A DNA stretch of 57,864 nt from Lachnospiraceae bacterium (lineage in GTDB: Bacteria > Bacillota_A > Clostridia > Lachnospirales > Lachnospiraceae). The notes under the pieces are model-generated. The model was not told the origin of the DNA. It saw nothing but the letters and a program-made list of their open reading frames with translations, and ran no database searches. This document shows, one piece after another, positions 8,410-16,490 of this stretch; the stretch's first letter is position 1, and the number at the start of each line of letters is the position of its first letter. The stretch lies in contig CAAFOY010000085.1 in the NCBI GenBank assembly GCA_900764695.1, positions 1 through 57,864 on the forward strand, written 5' to 3'. Made by a program: the position numbers and the translations under genes.

Positions 8410-9810
8410 ATGAGTAATTTTTACTTCAAAACAAGAAAAAGAATGATTGCATGGATATGTGCAATAACAATGGTGGTTGCCGGATTGACGGTAGTGCCCA
8501 AAACAGTGGTAGCGGGTGATACGGAGACGGATTATTCAACATTAACATGGACTCAGGTTGGAAAGACAGAGTATTGGGTGGCACCGTTAGAAGCATTTCC
8601 AATGGATGCAGTGGAACTTGTGAACGATGAAATTAAAATATTACCAAAAGTTAATGCTGGAGATTATAAAATATGGCCGGCTTTTTCAGAACCAACATTA
8701 AATGATAGTACGGTTGGGGTAAGAGTAGATGGTGCAGGAATATATATTAAAAAATCAAGCTTAAATGATGGGTATAATGTATTTAAAGCAACAAGCTCTG
8801 TAGAGGTAAAAGAGTTCCATATCATTATATCAAAAGGTAATCCAGGTGGTTCCGGAACAGAAACACCAGGAGAAACAAAGCCTAATGCACCAACTAATTT
8901 GGTAGCAAATATTGATGCAGAAAAAACAAATTACACAATTTATTTTAATGATAGCAATACTAAAGCTACTTCATATAATCTTTATATTGATAATGTTTTA
9001 AAAAGAGAAAACATTAACAATAATTTTATACTGAGTATTAAAGATTTTGGGTTAAAACCAGGAAGAACATATGTTATCGGAGTATCGTCTGTAAATAGCC
9101 AAGGAGAGTCTGTTGATAAAGCAACAGTTGAAATAAAGATTCCAGTTAAAATTACGATTGACAATAAAGTGAAAGATACTGTAACACCAGGTAGTGCTTA
9201 TACACTTCCTACATCAGTTAACGGATTCTATGACAAAGATAATAAAGTAATCTATAAAGGTGGTTCAAAAGTTACAGTTAATTCAGATATGAATTTGGTA
9301 GAAATTAAAGGTTTATCTGTTGAATTGACAAATGGTGCGGCAATAAGACTTGATGATAAGACAGGAATAAGATATCAGGCTAAAGTAAATGTGGATATAG
9401 ATGCGAAAAATGATGCAACTGTTAAGGAAGAAATTCTGAAATCAGGTGTTGTTAGTGCAGGTATCTTAGTTACAACAGATGATATTTTAGGTGAAAACGA
9501 ATTAACCGCACAAAGTAATGCTAAAAAAGTAGACATAAAAAATAAAAAAGGAGAATGGTTCTCAAATCCTGGAGTGTTCTGTGGTTCAATAATTAATATT
9601 AAAGAAGCAAATTATCCAAGAAGTTTTGTAGCTAGAGCTTATGCAAGTATTGATTATAGTGATGAAACACAGTCTAATCAGGTTTATTCCGAAATTAAAG
9701 TTAAAAGATCAATTGCACAGGTAGCACATTTGATTCAGCAAGGAGGATATCAAGGAATTGGTGCTGAAGACAAGACAGTAATAGACAGGTTTGCCGGTTA
9801 CTTTAAATAA
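8410..9810 (+). CDS. Secreted protein with a fibronectin type III-like domain, function unknown
   Basis: A 466-residue protein with a clear signal peptide: basic residues RKR near position 9-11, a hydrophobic core at about 12-28, and a likely cleavage site after VVA near residue 35. An N-terminal beta-rich domain (about 45-140) is followed by a Gly/Thr/Pro linker, an Fn3-like domain (about 157-245), and a C-terminal region with the GAAIRLDDKTGIRYQAKV segment seen in secreted proteins of this bacterial group. There is no LPxTG or other wall anchor and no catalytic motif that I recognise. It is preceded by a strong promoter and followed at once by a small peptide gene. Surface binding or carbohydrate contact is only a guess. 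Confidence 0.75.
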   Translation: MSNFYFKTRKRMIAWICAITMVVAGLTVVPKTVVAGDTETDYSTLTWTQVGKTEYWVAPLEAFPMDAVELVNDEIKILPKVNAGDYKIWPAFSEPTLNDSTVGVRVDGAGIYIKKSSLNDGYNVFKATSSVEVKEFHIIISKGNPGGSGTETPGETKPNAPTNLVANIDAEKTNYTIYFNDSNTKATSYNLYIDNVLKRENINNNFILSIKDFGLKPGRTYVIGVSSVNSQGESVDKATVEIKIPVKITIDNKVKDTVTPGSAYTLPTSVNGFYDKDNKVIYKGGSKVTVNSDMNLVEIKGLSVELTNGAAIRLDDKTGIRYQAKVNVDIDAKNDATVKEEILKSGVVSAGILVTTDDILGENELTAQSNAKKVDIKNKKGEWFSNPGVFCGSIINIKEANYPRSFVARAYASIDYSDETQSNQVYSEIKVKRSIAQVAHLIQQGGYQGIGAEDKTVIDRFAGYFK

Positions 9811-9833
9811 AATTAGAAATGAGGAGTACTATT

Positions 9834-9983
9834 ATGAAGAATAAATATATAAGCCCTAAGATTGAGATTATCGAAATAAATAATGATGACATTATAAGAA
9901 CAAGTACTGGTACGGATGATGATTGGACAAATTTAGATAATTTAACTAACATAAATGAAGGAAAATGGTCACCATTCAAATAA
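9834..9983 (+). CDS. Small acidic peptide (49 residues), function unknown
   Basis: An ORF with a good ribosome site (GAGGAG seven bases before ATG) starts 24 bases after the secreted Fn3 gene. The product begins MKNKYISPKIEIIEINNDD, then IIRTS, and ends in a polar tail rich in D, N and T with a final WSPFK. It has no signal peptide, no membrane segment and no cysteine. Strong spacing, codon structure and a terminator right after it support a real gene. Whether it is a signal, a precursor peptide or a partner of the secreted protein cannot be told from sequence alone. Confidence 0.6.
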   Translation: MKNKYISPKIEIIEINNDDIIRTSTGTDDDWTNLDNLTNINEGKWSPFK

Positions 9984-10019
9984 GTATTATGGCTCACTTT
10001 AAGCAAATATAAACAATAA

Positions 10020-10073
10020 AAATCCCAAGTGTTACTTGAAGGTTTAATCTTCTAAGCAACATTTGGGATTTTT
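10020..10073. terminator. Bidirectional terminator between the small peptide gene and punA
   Basis: AAATCCCAAGTGTT at 10020-10033 pairs with AACATTTGGGATTT at 10058-10071 (one G-U), with a second inner stem of ACTTGAAG with CTTCTAAG. T runs flank the stem on both strands, so it can serve the convergent genes on each side. Confidence 0.85.
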
Positions 10074-10115
10074 GTATTTTAAAATCATCTTTAAACTTAG
10101 GTTTAAAGCTTTTAC

Positions 10116-10964
10116 TTATAGATTTTCAACTAAACTGTACAATATGGTTTCCAACTTGTCTGCTACAGTTGATGCAACTTCAACCACTTCACTGTCGTCT
10201 AAAGGCTCACCTGTAATTCCGGCAGCCATATTTGTAATACAGCTTAATCCACATATCTTCATTCCACAGTGTGTGGCAATCATGGCTTCGCAGGCAGTGC
10301 TCATTCCTACTGCATTGGCACCTAAGGCTTTGTAGGCACGTATTTCGGCAGGGGTTTCATAATTAGGGCCTGTTGTCTGGAGATATACGCCTTCTTTCAA
10401 ATCTATCTGTTTATCTCTACCTATAGACTTAAGTTTATCTATTAATTCAGGGTTGTAAACATGTGTCATATCAGGAAATCTCACACCCAATTCTTCAATA
10501 TTTGGTCCAATTAATGGAGAAGGAATGAAAGAAGTAATATGATCTGTAATTATCATCAAATCTCCAGGCTTAAAGCCATTGTCAATTCCTCCGGCAGCGT
10601 TGGTTAGAATTAAGTTCTTAGCACCGAGCATTTTCATGATTCTAATAGGGGTGACAACCTGTTCCATTGTATATCCTTCGTAGTAGTGGATTCTTCCATC
10701 CATTAGAACTATAGGTTTATTTTCAATATATCCGAAAATAAAACGACCTGCATGCATTTTGTTTGTACTAACCGGGAATCCATCTATATCAGCGTAACTT
10801 ATGGTACATTCCTGTTTTATTTTATTTGAAAAGTTACCAAGACCGGAGCCTAGCACTATTGCAGTTTCCGGAACAAAATCTGTTTTTGTTCTTATTTGCT
10901 TAAGAAAAAAGTTAAGCTTTTTATAAGCATTTGTTTCAATAGAACTATCATTTTTATTTCCCAT
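10116..10964 (-). CDS. punA: Purine nucleoside phosphorylase (trimeric PNP family)
   Basis: Splits inosine or guanosine with phosphate to the free base and ribose 1-phosphate in purine salvage. The sequence has the family marks VLGSGLGNF (phosphate loop), GRIHYYEGY, the ILTNAAGGI segment, and the C-terminal purine-binding region with SCITNMAAGI. The start at 10964 is chosen because AAGGAG lies upstream at the right spacing; the in-frame TTG at 10982 has none. This gives 282 residues, normal for the family. It is a single gene on the minus strand. PNP and xanthosine phosphorylase specificity cannot be separated here. Confidence 0.92.
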   Translation of the reverse strand: MGNKNDSSIETNAYKKLNFFLKQIRTKTDFVPETAIVLGSGLGNFSNKIKQECTISYADIDGFPVSTNKMHAGRFIFGYIENKPIVLMDGRIHYYEGYTMEQVVTPIRIMKMLGAKNLILTNAAGGIDNGFKPGDLMIITDHITSFIPSPLIGPNIEELGVRFPDMTHVYNPELIDKLKSIGRDKQIDLKEGVYLQTTGPNYETPAEIRAYKALGANAVGMSTACEAMIATHCGMKICGLSCITNMAAGITGEPLDDSEVVEVASTVADKLETILYSLVENL

Positions 10965-11022
10965 AAATATTCTCCTTTTCAAAAATGTGTAATCAACTTA
11001 GTGATAGAATTGCTTACAGTCC

Positions 11023-11058
11023 TGCACATCCAAGCTAAATATAATTAAATGATGTGCA
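11023..11058 (-). promoter_or_regulatory. Perfect 8-bp inverted repeat upstream of punA
   Basis: TGCACATC at 11023-11030 and GATGTGCA at 11051-11058 are perfect complements with a 20-base AT-rich centre, 59-94 bases before the punA start. It may be an operator or a leader hairpin. The rest of the 395-base gap between punA and pyrB holds only A/T-rich sequence and the pyrB promoter. Confidence 0.35.
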
Positions 11059-11242
11059 ACATTTATTTTTAGAATTTTATATGTTATTTTTGTTATTTCC
11101 AAAAAAAGAAAAAATCATTTTAAGTATATCACATTTTAGACATGGTTTTAAAGAAAAACAATAAGAAAAAGTGAAAAAATCCTGACATAGTTTTTTGAGA
11201 AAAAATATCTTTTAAAAATGTTATTTTATATGGCTTTTTCTA

Positions 11243-11271
11243 TTGAATATTTGGCTGTGATAATGTATCAT
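11243..11271 (+). promoter_or_regulatory. Probable pyrBI promoter
   Basis: TTGAAT at 11243-11248 and TATCAT at 11266-11271 are 17 bases apart, giving a start near 11278 and a leader of about 80 bases. I found no PyrR-type anti-antiterminator or T-run attenuator that I could defend in that leader. Confidence 0.45.
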
Positions 11272-11359
11272 TTCTAGTAGTAAAAATTTGCTTTAGGCAA
11301 GTTTGCTCAAGACTCTGTTATAAGCCTTGAAATTTTACATAAGCAGAATGGAGGATGAA

Positions 11360-12274
11360 ATGAGACATTTAATTAGTCCGTTGGATTTTACGGTAGAAGA
11401 ACTTGATCAGTTGCTTGAAACTGCAAGTGATATCGAAAAGAATCCTACAAAATATCAGGATGCCTGTAAGGGCAAGAAGATAGCAACATTATTTTATGAG
11501 CCAAGTACAAGAACACGACTTAGTTTTGAAGCAGCAATGATTAACTTAGGAGGACAGGTTTTAGGTTTTTCTGAGGCATCGTCAAGCTCAGCTTCTAAGG
11601 GAGAAAGCGTTGCAGATACTATAAGAATTATATCATGCTATGCAGATATATGTGCAATGCGCCACCCGAAAGAAGGTGCAGCATTAGTAGCAGCTAACAA
11701 TTCTTCGATTCCGGTTATTAATGCCGGTGATGGTGGACATCAGCATCCAACTCAGACATTAACTGATTTGATGACAATTAAGTCCCTAAAGGGTAGATTG
11801 GACAATATTACTATTGGTTTGTGTGGAGATTTGAAATTCGGAAGAACAGTACATTCACTTATTAATGCGTTGTTAAGATATGACAATGTTAAATTTGTTC
11901 TTATTTCACCTAATGAATTAAAGGTTCCGGAATATATTATTGAAAATATTGAAAAGGCCGGTGCTGAATATAAAGAGGTAACAAAGTTAGAGGACGTAAT
12001 CAGTGAGCTTGATATTTTATATATGACAAGAGTTCAGAGAGAACGTTTCTTCAACGAGGAAGATTACATTAGATTAAAAGATAGCTTTATTTTAGACAAG
12101 AAGAAAATGTCAATGGCAAAAGATGATATGCTTGTGCTTCATCCATTGCCTAGAGTAAATGAGATTTCAGTAGAAGTGGACAAGGATCCAAGAGCAGTTT
12201 ATTTTAAACAGGTTCAGTATGGGGTTTATGTTCGAATGGCATTAATATTAAAATTGTTGGAGGTAGAGGTATGA
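11360..12274 (+). CDS. pyrB: Aspartate carbamoyltransferase, catalytic chain
   Basis: Joins carbamoyl phosphate and aspartate to carbamoyl aspartate, the committed step of UMP synthesis. The carbamoyl phosphate loop STRTR is at residues 49-53, the MRHPKEGA block and the [11 protein letters not shown] block follow, and HPLPR closes the aspartate site near the C-terminus. The ATG at 11360 lies five bases after GGAGG and gives 304 residues, matching the family; an upstream TTG in frame would add an unlikely extension. The gene overlaps pyrI by 4 bases (ATGA). Confidence 0.97.
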   Translation: MRHLISPLDFTVEELDQLLETASDIEKNPTKYQDACKGKKIATLFYEPSTRTRLSFEAAMINLGGQVLGFSEASSSSASKGESVADTIRIISCYADICAMRHPKEGAALVAANNSSIPVINAGDGGHQHPTQTLTDLMTIKSLKGRLDNITIGLCGDLKFGRTVHSLINALLRYDNVKFVLISPNELKVPEYIIENIEKAGAEYKEVTKLEDVISELDILYMTRVQRERFFNEEDYIRLKDSFILDKKKMSMAKDDMLVLHPLPRVNEISVEVDKDPRAVYFKQVQYGVYVRMALILKLLEVEV

Positions 12275-12711
12275 TTAATGTAGATGAAATTTTTAATGGT
12301 TTTGTATTAGATCATATTCAGGCAGGACGCTCAATGGCTATTTACCATTACCTTAACCTTGATGAACTTGACTGTCAGGTGGCAATTATCAAAAATGCCA
12401 GAAGTGGTAAGATGGGTAGAAAAGATATTATTAAGGTAGAAGGTCCTCTTGATATTGTGGATTTTGATATATTAGGCTTTATCGATCACAATATTACAGT
12501 TGATATTATCAAAGATGGAGAGTTGGTAGAGAAGAGAGAACTTAAGCTTCCTAAGAAGATTGTCAATGTACTTCACTGCAAGAACCCACGTTGTATTACT
12601 TCAATTGAACAGGAACTGGAACATGTTTTCGTATTAACAGATAAAGAAAACGGAATATACAGTTGCCAGTACTGCGAAGAAAAGCAGGGCAAGTTGTGGG
12701 AAAAATTATAG
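12271..12711 (+). CDS. pyrI: Aspartate carbamoyltransferase, regulatory chain
   Basis: The 146-residue allosteric subunit that binds nucleotides and assembles with PyrB trimers. The C-terminal zinc site is complete: C103, C108, C132 and C135. The N-terminal half has the expected nucleotide-binding fold with the HYLNLDEL and [17 protein letters not shown] segments. The ATGA overlap with pyrB implies coupled translation. The presence of a regulatory chain indicates an enteric-like, nucleotide-controlled enzyme rather than the Bacillus type. Confidence 0.96.
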   Translation: MINVDEIFNGFVLDHIQAGRSMAIYHYLNLDELDCQVAIIKNARSGKMGRKDIIKVEGPLDIVDFDILGFIDHNITVDIIKDGELVEKRELKLPKKIVNVLHCKNPRCITSIEQELEHVFVLTDKENGIYSCQYCEEKQGKLWEKL

Positions 12712-12731
12712 AATACTTAGAATAATAATAA

Positions 12732-12781
12732 AGCCACTGTGCAGGAGCATGGTGGCTATTTCAAAATATACACTTTGAAAT
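12732..12781 (+). terminator. Hairpin pair after pyrI
   Basis: AGCCACTGTGC at 12732-12742 pairs with GCATGGTGGCT at 12747-12757 around AGGA. A second perfect stem follows, ATTTCAAA at 12758-12765 with TTTGAAAT at 12774-12781. The T run is short, so termination may be partial. Confidence 0.55.
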
Positions 12782-12849
12782 AGAGCTTACAAGTGAAATT
12801 TTACTCTTAACATTTTGCAAAATTCTAATATATACTTTACTATGTATTC

Positions 12850-12878
12850 TTGACTTTAATATTATGTTTTTGTACAAT
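12850..12878 (+). promoter_or_regulatory. Probable promoter of the CNNM/CorC-family gene
   Basis: TTGACT at 12850-12855 and TACAAT at 12873-12878 lie 17 bases apart. The leader holds a small hairpin, CAGGC with GCCTG around TTTT at 12888-12901, before the ribosome site. Confidence 0.6.
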
Positions 12879-12927
12879 TATGCAAACAGGCTTTTGCCTG
12901 AAAAATATTATCAATAAGGAGATTTAT

Positions 12928-14238
12928 ATGGGACCCAGTGACATAGCATTGCTATGTGTATTAGTAGTGTTACTTTTATTTTCGGCATTTTTTTCATCTG
13001 CCGAGACAGCTTTGACAACAGTTAACAAGATTAGACTTAGAACTCTTGTTGAGGAAGAAAATAAGAAAGCTATTGTTTTAAACAATGTGCTAAACAATTC
13101 AAGAAAGATGCTTAGCACGGTACTTATTGGAAATAACATTGTAAATATTGCCGCTTCATCAATTGCGACTATTTTTACACAAAGTCTTTTAAGTGACATA
13201 TTTATCAGTGTAGGAGTTGGAATACTTACTTTGTTAATTATTATATTTGGTGAGATTGTTCCAAAAACAGTTGCATCAATGCACGCAGATGAAATGGCAT
13301 TAAAATATGCCAAACCAATTAGTATTTTGATGTTTGTGCTTACACCGGTTATTTTTATTTTGAATATGTTTTCAAACATAATACTTAAGCTTTTTAGGGT
13401 AAAAGTAAACTTAAACTCAAAATCAATTACAGAAGATGAATTAAGAACTATTGTTGGTGTTAGTCAGGAAGAGGGCATTATAGAAGACGATGAATACGAT
13501 ATGATTACTAATGTGTTCGATTTTGGAGATGCCTGCGCAAAGGATATAATGATACCTAAGGTTGACATAACCATGGTGCCAATTGATACAACTTTTGAAC
13601 AGTTATTAGATGTAATCAAAACAGACAAATATACAAGAATTCCTGTTTATAAGGAAGACACGGACAATATTGTTGGAATTATAAATATAAAAGATATGAT
13701 TATTAATCAGGTGGATGCATCTAATTTTGATATTAATAAGCTGATGCGTGAACCATATTATACTCACGAGAAAGAAGAATTAAATGATCTTCTTATTGAA
13801 ATGAGAAATAATGAACCGGGAATGTGTATTGTTCTTGATGAGTATGGTCAGGCAGAAGGCCTTATAACTTTGGAAGATATTGTTGAAGAAATAATCGGCG
13901 ATATTCATGACGAGTTTGATCAGGCGGAAGAATTGGCAGTTAGAAAAATCGGAGACAATGAATATATTGTTGAAGGTTCAATTAACTTAGATGATTTCAA
14001 TGATGAATTGGGAACAGACATAGACTCAGAAGATTATGAATCACTTGGAGGATTGATAATTGAACATCTTGATAGATTGCCTAACAAGGGAGATAGTGTT
14101 AAGATATCAAATTGCAAACTTACAGTAATTAAGATGGATGAAAAGAGAATTGACCTTGTAAAAGTTCAGATTGATCCGGAAGTGGAAAAAACAGAAGATG
14201 AAGAAAAATCTGAAGATGAGGACAAAGAACAAAAATAG
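12928..14238 (+). CDS. Hemolysin-family (CNNM/CorC type) membrane protein with CBS domains
   Basis: A 436-residue integral membrane protein. An N-terminal CNNM domain of about four hydrophobic segments (to about residue 160) contains SSAETALTTVNKIRLR and the GEIVPKT motif. Two CBS domains follow (about 205-330; KDIMIPKVDI and DEYGQAEGLITLEDIVEEIIGDI), then a CorC/HlyC C-terminal domain and a very acidic E/D/K tail. The family is linked to magnesium or cobalt efflux and, historically, hemolysin; the substrate is not readable here. The start at 12928 has AAGGAG before it. It is flanked by a promoter and a terminator, so it is a single-gene unit. Confidence 0.9.
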   Translation: MGPSDIALLCVLVVLLLFSAFFSSAETALTTVNKIRLRTLVEEENKKAIVLNNVLNNSRKMLSTVLIGNNIVNIAASSIATIFTQSLLSDIFISVGVGILTLLIIIFGEIVPKTVASMHADEMALKYAKPISILMFVLTPVIFILNMFSNIILKLFRVKVNLNSKSITEDELRTIVGVSQEEGIIEDDEYDMITNVFDFGDACAKDIMIPKVDITMVPIDTTFEQLLDVIKTDKYTRIPVYKEDTDNIVGIINIKDMIINQVDASNFDINKLMREPYYTHEKEELNDLLIEMRNNEPGMCIVLDEYGQAEGLITLEDIVEEIIGDIHDEFDQAEELAVRKIGDNEYIVEGSINLDDFNDELGTDIDSEDYESLGGLIIEHLDRLPNKGDSVKISNCKLTVIKMDEKRIDLVKVQIDPEVEKTEDEEKSEDEDKEQK

Positions 14239-14260
14239 AAAAATTAAAAAAGTTCTGACA

Positions 14261-14299
14261 GGAAACTGCATTGGTTATTGCTGATGCAGTTCCTTTTTA
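14261..14299 (+). terminator. Terminator after the CNNM/CorC gene
   Basis: GGAAACTGCAT at 14261-14271 pairs with ATGCAGTTCC at 14284-14293 with one bulged A, and is followed by five T residues. Confidence 0.85.
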
Positions 14300-14416
14300 T
14301 TTTGATAGAAAAACTTTTTATATACATAAAAATGTTGAATGAGAATTAAAAAACAATCGTAATTAATTTTGAAATTACTGAATAATATAGAATGAAAGTG
14401 TATTTTGCAGGTTTTT

Positions 14417-14773
14417 ATGAAGAAAATAGCAGGCTTGATTTTAAAAGAATTATTAGTTCAAATTATTTTAAGCACAGTGCTTGTGGTGATTCTTGCATTT
14501 ATTGTTTTTGAACTTTCTTTAGGAGATGGAATAATCAGAATTATGATTTTAGCAATTTATGGGATTTGTTCATTGGTAGGAGGTTTAATACTTGGAAAAA
14601 ATATACAAAAGAGAAAGTTTTTGTGGGGGCTTGTTGCGGGAGCAATTTATATAGGGCTAATTATGGGTATTTCCTTTATAATAAGGGACGAAACAGGAGG
14701 GGGAGCAATTGGACTTGGCACAGGAGTAGCAGTAGCTTTAGGCTTTGGAACTTTTGGTGGAATGCTTGGGTAA
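14417..14773 (+). CDS. TIGR04086-type small membrane protein
   Basis: A 118-residue protein with four predicted membrane helices and glycine-rich loops near the end (GGGAIGLGTG). It matches the TIGR04086 membrane family of Firmicutes in length, helix pattern and position just upstream of the SCIFF genes. The function is unknown; its regular place beside yajC, scfAB and secDF suggests an export-related role, which is inference. The ATG at 14417 is preferred to the TTG at 14405, though the ribosome site (GCAGG) is weak. Confidence 0.75.
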   Translation: MKKIAGLILKELLVQIILSTVLVVILAFIVFELSLGDGIIRIMILAIYGICSLVGGLILGKNIQKRKFLWGLVAGAIYIGLIMGISFIIRDETGGGAIGLGTGVAVALGFGTFGGMLG

Positions 14774-14816
14774 ATTCAATGAGGGAAACAGACCACAGAA
14801 TATAGTAAAAAAACGT

Positions 14817-14844
14817 TTGAATTTGTACCATATTGTGTTATAAT
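14817..14844 (+). promoter_or_regulatory. Probable scfA promoter
   Basis: TTGAAT at 14817-14822 and a perfect TATAAT at 14839-14844 lie 16 bases apart. Transcription would start near 14851, 48 bases before the SCIFF ATG, so the peptide has its own promoter separate from the membrane gene upstream. Confidence 0.65.
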
Positions 14845-14898
14845 AGCGTAAGAATTGTGCAGATAGGCATAAAAGTATATTAATTTTGGAGGATAACT

Positions 14899-15039
14899 AT
14901 GAAACATATTAAAACATTAACAGGAAAGACTTTAAAGGAAACTATGAAAAAAGGTGGTTGTGGTGAATGCCAGACATCATGTCAGTCAGCATGTAAGACA
15001 TCATGTACAGTAGGAAACCAGACTTGCGAAAATAAATAA
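14899..15039 (+). CDS. scfA: SCIFF ranthipeptide precursor (six cysteines in forty-five residues)
   Basis: A 46-residue precursor of a ribosomally made, post-translationally modified peptide. The leader begins MKHIKTLTGKTLKETMK and the core follows after residue 17. The six cysteines are C21, C24, C28, C32, C36 and C43, with threonines between them. In studied members the radical SAM partner joins a cysteine sulfur to a threonine carbon. GGAGG lies upstream of ATG. The maturase gene follows 74 bases downstream, with a GC-rich hairpin in between. The role of SCIFF peptides in the cell is still unsettled; they are nearly universal in Clostridia, which argues for a core function rather than an antibiotic. 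Confidence 0.96.
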   Translation: MKHIKTLTGKTLKETMKKGGCGECQTSCQSACKTSCTVGNQTCENK

Positions 15040-15060
15040 TTAAAAATTAAATAATTTTAA

Positions 15061-15092
15061 CCGGAAAGAGCGCCATTGGCGCACTTTCTGCG
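15061..15092 (+). terminator. Hairpin between the SCIFF peptide and its maturase
   Basis: GAAAG at 15064-15068 pairs with CTTTC at 15084-15088 and GCGCC at 15070-15074 pairs with GGCGC at 15078-15082, with an A-A mismatch between the stems and an ATT loop. It is the most GC-rich hairpin in the neighbourhood and has no T run. It may protect or partly end the peptide mRNA so that far more peptide than enzyme is made. This is inference. Confidence 0.55.
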
Positions 15093-15113
15093 TTATGGTA
15101 GGAGGATATTACA

Positions 15114-16487
15114 GTGATTCATCAGTATAAGAGTAATGGATACAATATTGTAATGGATGTTGAAAGTGGAGCGGTTCACGTAGTAGATGATGTTACATAT
15201 GATGTTATTGCATTATTTGAAGATACAGAAATCTCAAAGATTGTTGAGCAGTTGTCAGATAAGTATGACAAGGCAGACATTGAAGAAGCAATTAGTGAGG
15301 TTAATCAATTAAAGGAAGATGGACAGCTGTTTACTCAAGATATTTATCAGCCTTTTATTGAAGAATTCAAAGATAAGAGACAGACAGTTGTAAAAGCGTT
15401 ATGCTTACATATTGCCCACGACTGTAACCTTGCCTGCAAATATTGTTTTGCAGAAGAAGGTGAATATCATGGCAGAAGAGCCATGATGAGCTTTGAAGTC
15501 GGAAAGAAGGCTTTAGATTTCCTTGTGGCAAATTCAGGAAGCAGAGTAAATCTTGAGGTTGACTTCTTTGGTGGCGAACCATTAATGAACTGGGACGTTG
15601 TAAAGCAGTTAGTAGAATATGGCCGTTCACTTGAAGAACCTAACCATAAGAAATTTAGATTTACTTTGACAACTAATGGAGTGCTTTTAAATGACGAAAT
15701 AATGGAATACCTTAATAAGGAAATGTCTAATGTTGTTTTGAGTCTTGATGGTCGTAAAGAAGTTAATGACAGAATGAGACCGTTTAGAACAGGAAAGGGA
15801 AGCTATGATTTAATAGTTCCTAAATTCCAAAAACTTGCAGAAAGCAGAAATCAGAGCAATTATTATGTCAGAGGTACATTTACAAGAGACAATTTAGATT
15901 TCTCAGAAGATGTAAAGCACTTTGCGGATTTGGGATTTAAGCAGATGTCAATCGAGCCGGTTGTAGGACCGGAAGAAGATCCTTATTCAATTAGAGAAGA
16001 GGATTTGCCAAAGATAATGGAAGAATATGACAAGTTAGCTTTGGAATATATTAAACGCGAGAAAGAAGGAAGAGGCTTTAATTTCTTCCACTTTATGATT
16101 GATTTAAATCAGGGACCTTGTGTTTACAAGAGATTATCAGGATGCGGTTCAGGTACAGAGTATTTGGCAGTAACACCTTGGGGTGATTTTTATCCATGTC
16201 ACCAGTTCGTTGGAAATGAAGAGTTTTTAATGGGCAATGTTGATGAGGGCATAAAGAGAACTGACCTTGTAAAAACATTTGGAAACTGTAACGTATACTC
16301 AAAAGAGAAATGCAAAAACTGCTTTGCAAGATTTTATTGCAGTGGCGGTTGTGCAGCCAACTCATTTAATTTTCATGGAACAATCAATGATGCATATGAG
16401 ATTGGATGTGAAATGGAAAGAAAGAGAGTAGAATGTTCAATTATGATTAAGGCAGCGTTAGCTGATAATGAGAAAGAGGTTTATTAA
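15114..16487 (+). CDS. scfB: Thioether cross-link-forming SCIFF maturase (radical SAM/SPASM)
   Basis: A 457-residue radical SAM enzyme that modifies the SCIFF peptide. The SAM-cluster cysteines are C104, C108 and C111 (CNLACKYC). An N-terminal region of about 90 residues is the peptide-recognition part. The C-terminal SPASM region has the expected cysteines in GPCVYKRLSGCGSG, DFYPCHQF, EKCKNCFARFYCSGGCAA and GCEMER. The start is GTG, eight bases after GGAGG. It ends three bases before secDF begins, so maturase and translocase are probably cotranscribed. Confidence 0.97.
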   Translation: MIHQYKSNGYNIVMDVESGAVHVVDDVTYDVIALFEDTEISKIVEQLSDKYDKADIEEAISEVNQLKEDGQLFTQDIYQPFIEEFKDKRQTVVKALCLHIAHDCNLACKYCFAEEGEYHGRRAMMSFEVGKKALDFLVANSGSRVNLEVDFFGGEPLMNWDVVKQLVEYGRSLEEPNHKKFRFTLTTNGVLLNDEIMEYLNKEMSNVVLSLDGRKEVNDRMRPFRTGKGSYDLIVPKFQKLAESRNQSNYYVRGTFTRDNLDFSEDVKHFADLGFKQMSIEPVVGPEEDPYSIREEDLPKIMEEYDKLALEYIKREKEGRGFNFFHFMIDLNQGPCVYKRLSGCGSGTEYLAVTPWGDFYPCHQFVGNEEFLMGNVDEGIKRTDLVKTFGNCNVYSKEKCKNCFARFYCSGGCAANSFNFHGTINDAYEIGCEMERKRVECSIMIKAALADNEKEVY

Positions 16488-16490
16488 AAA

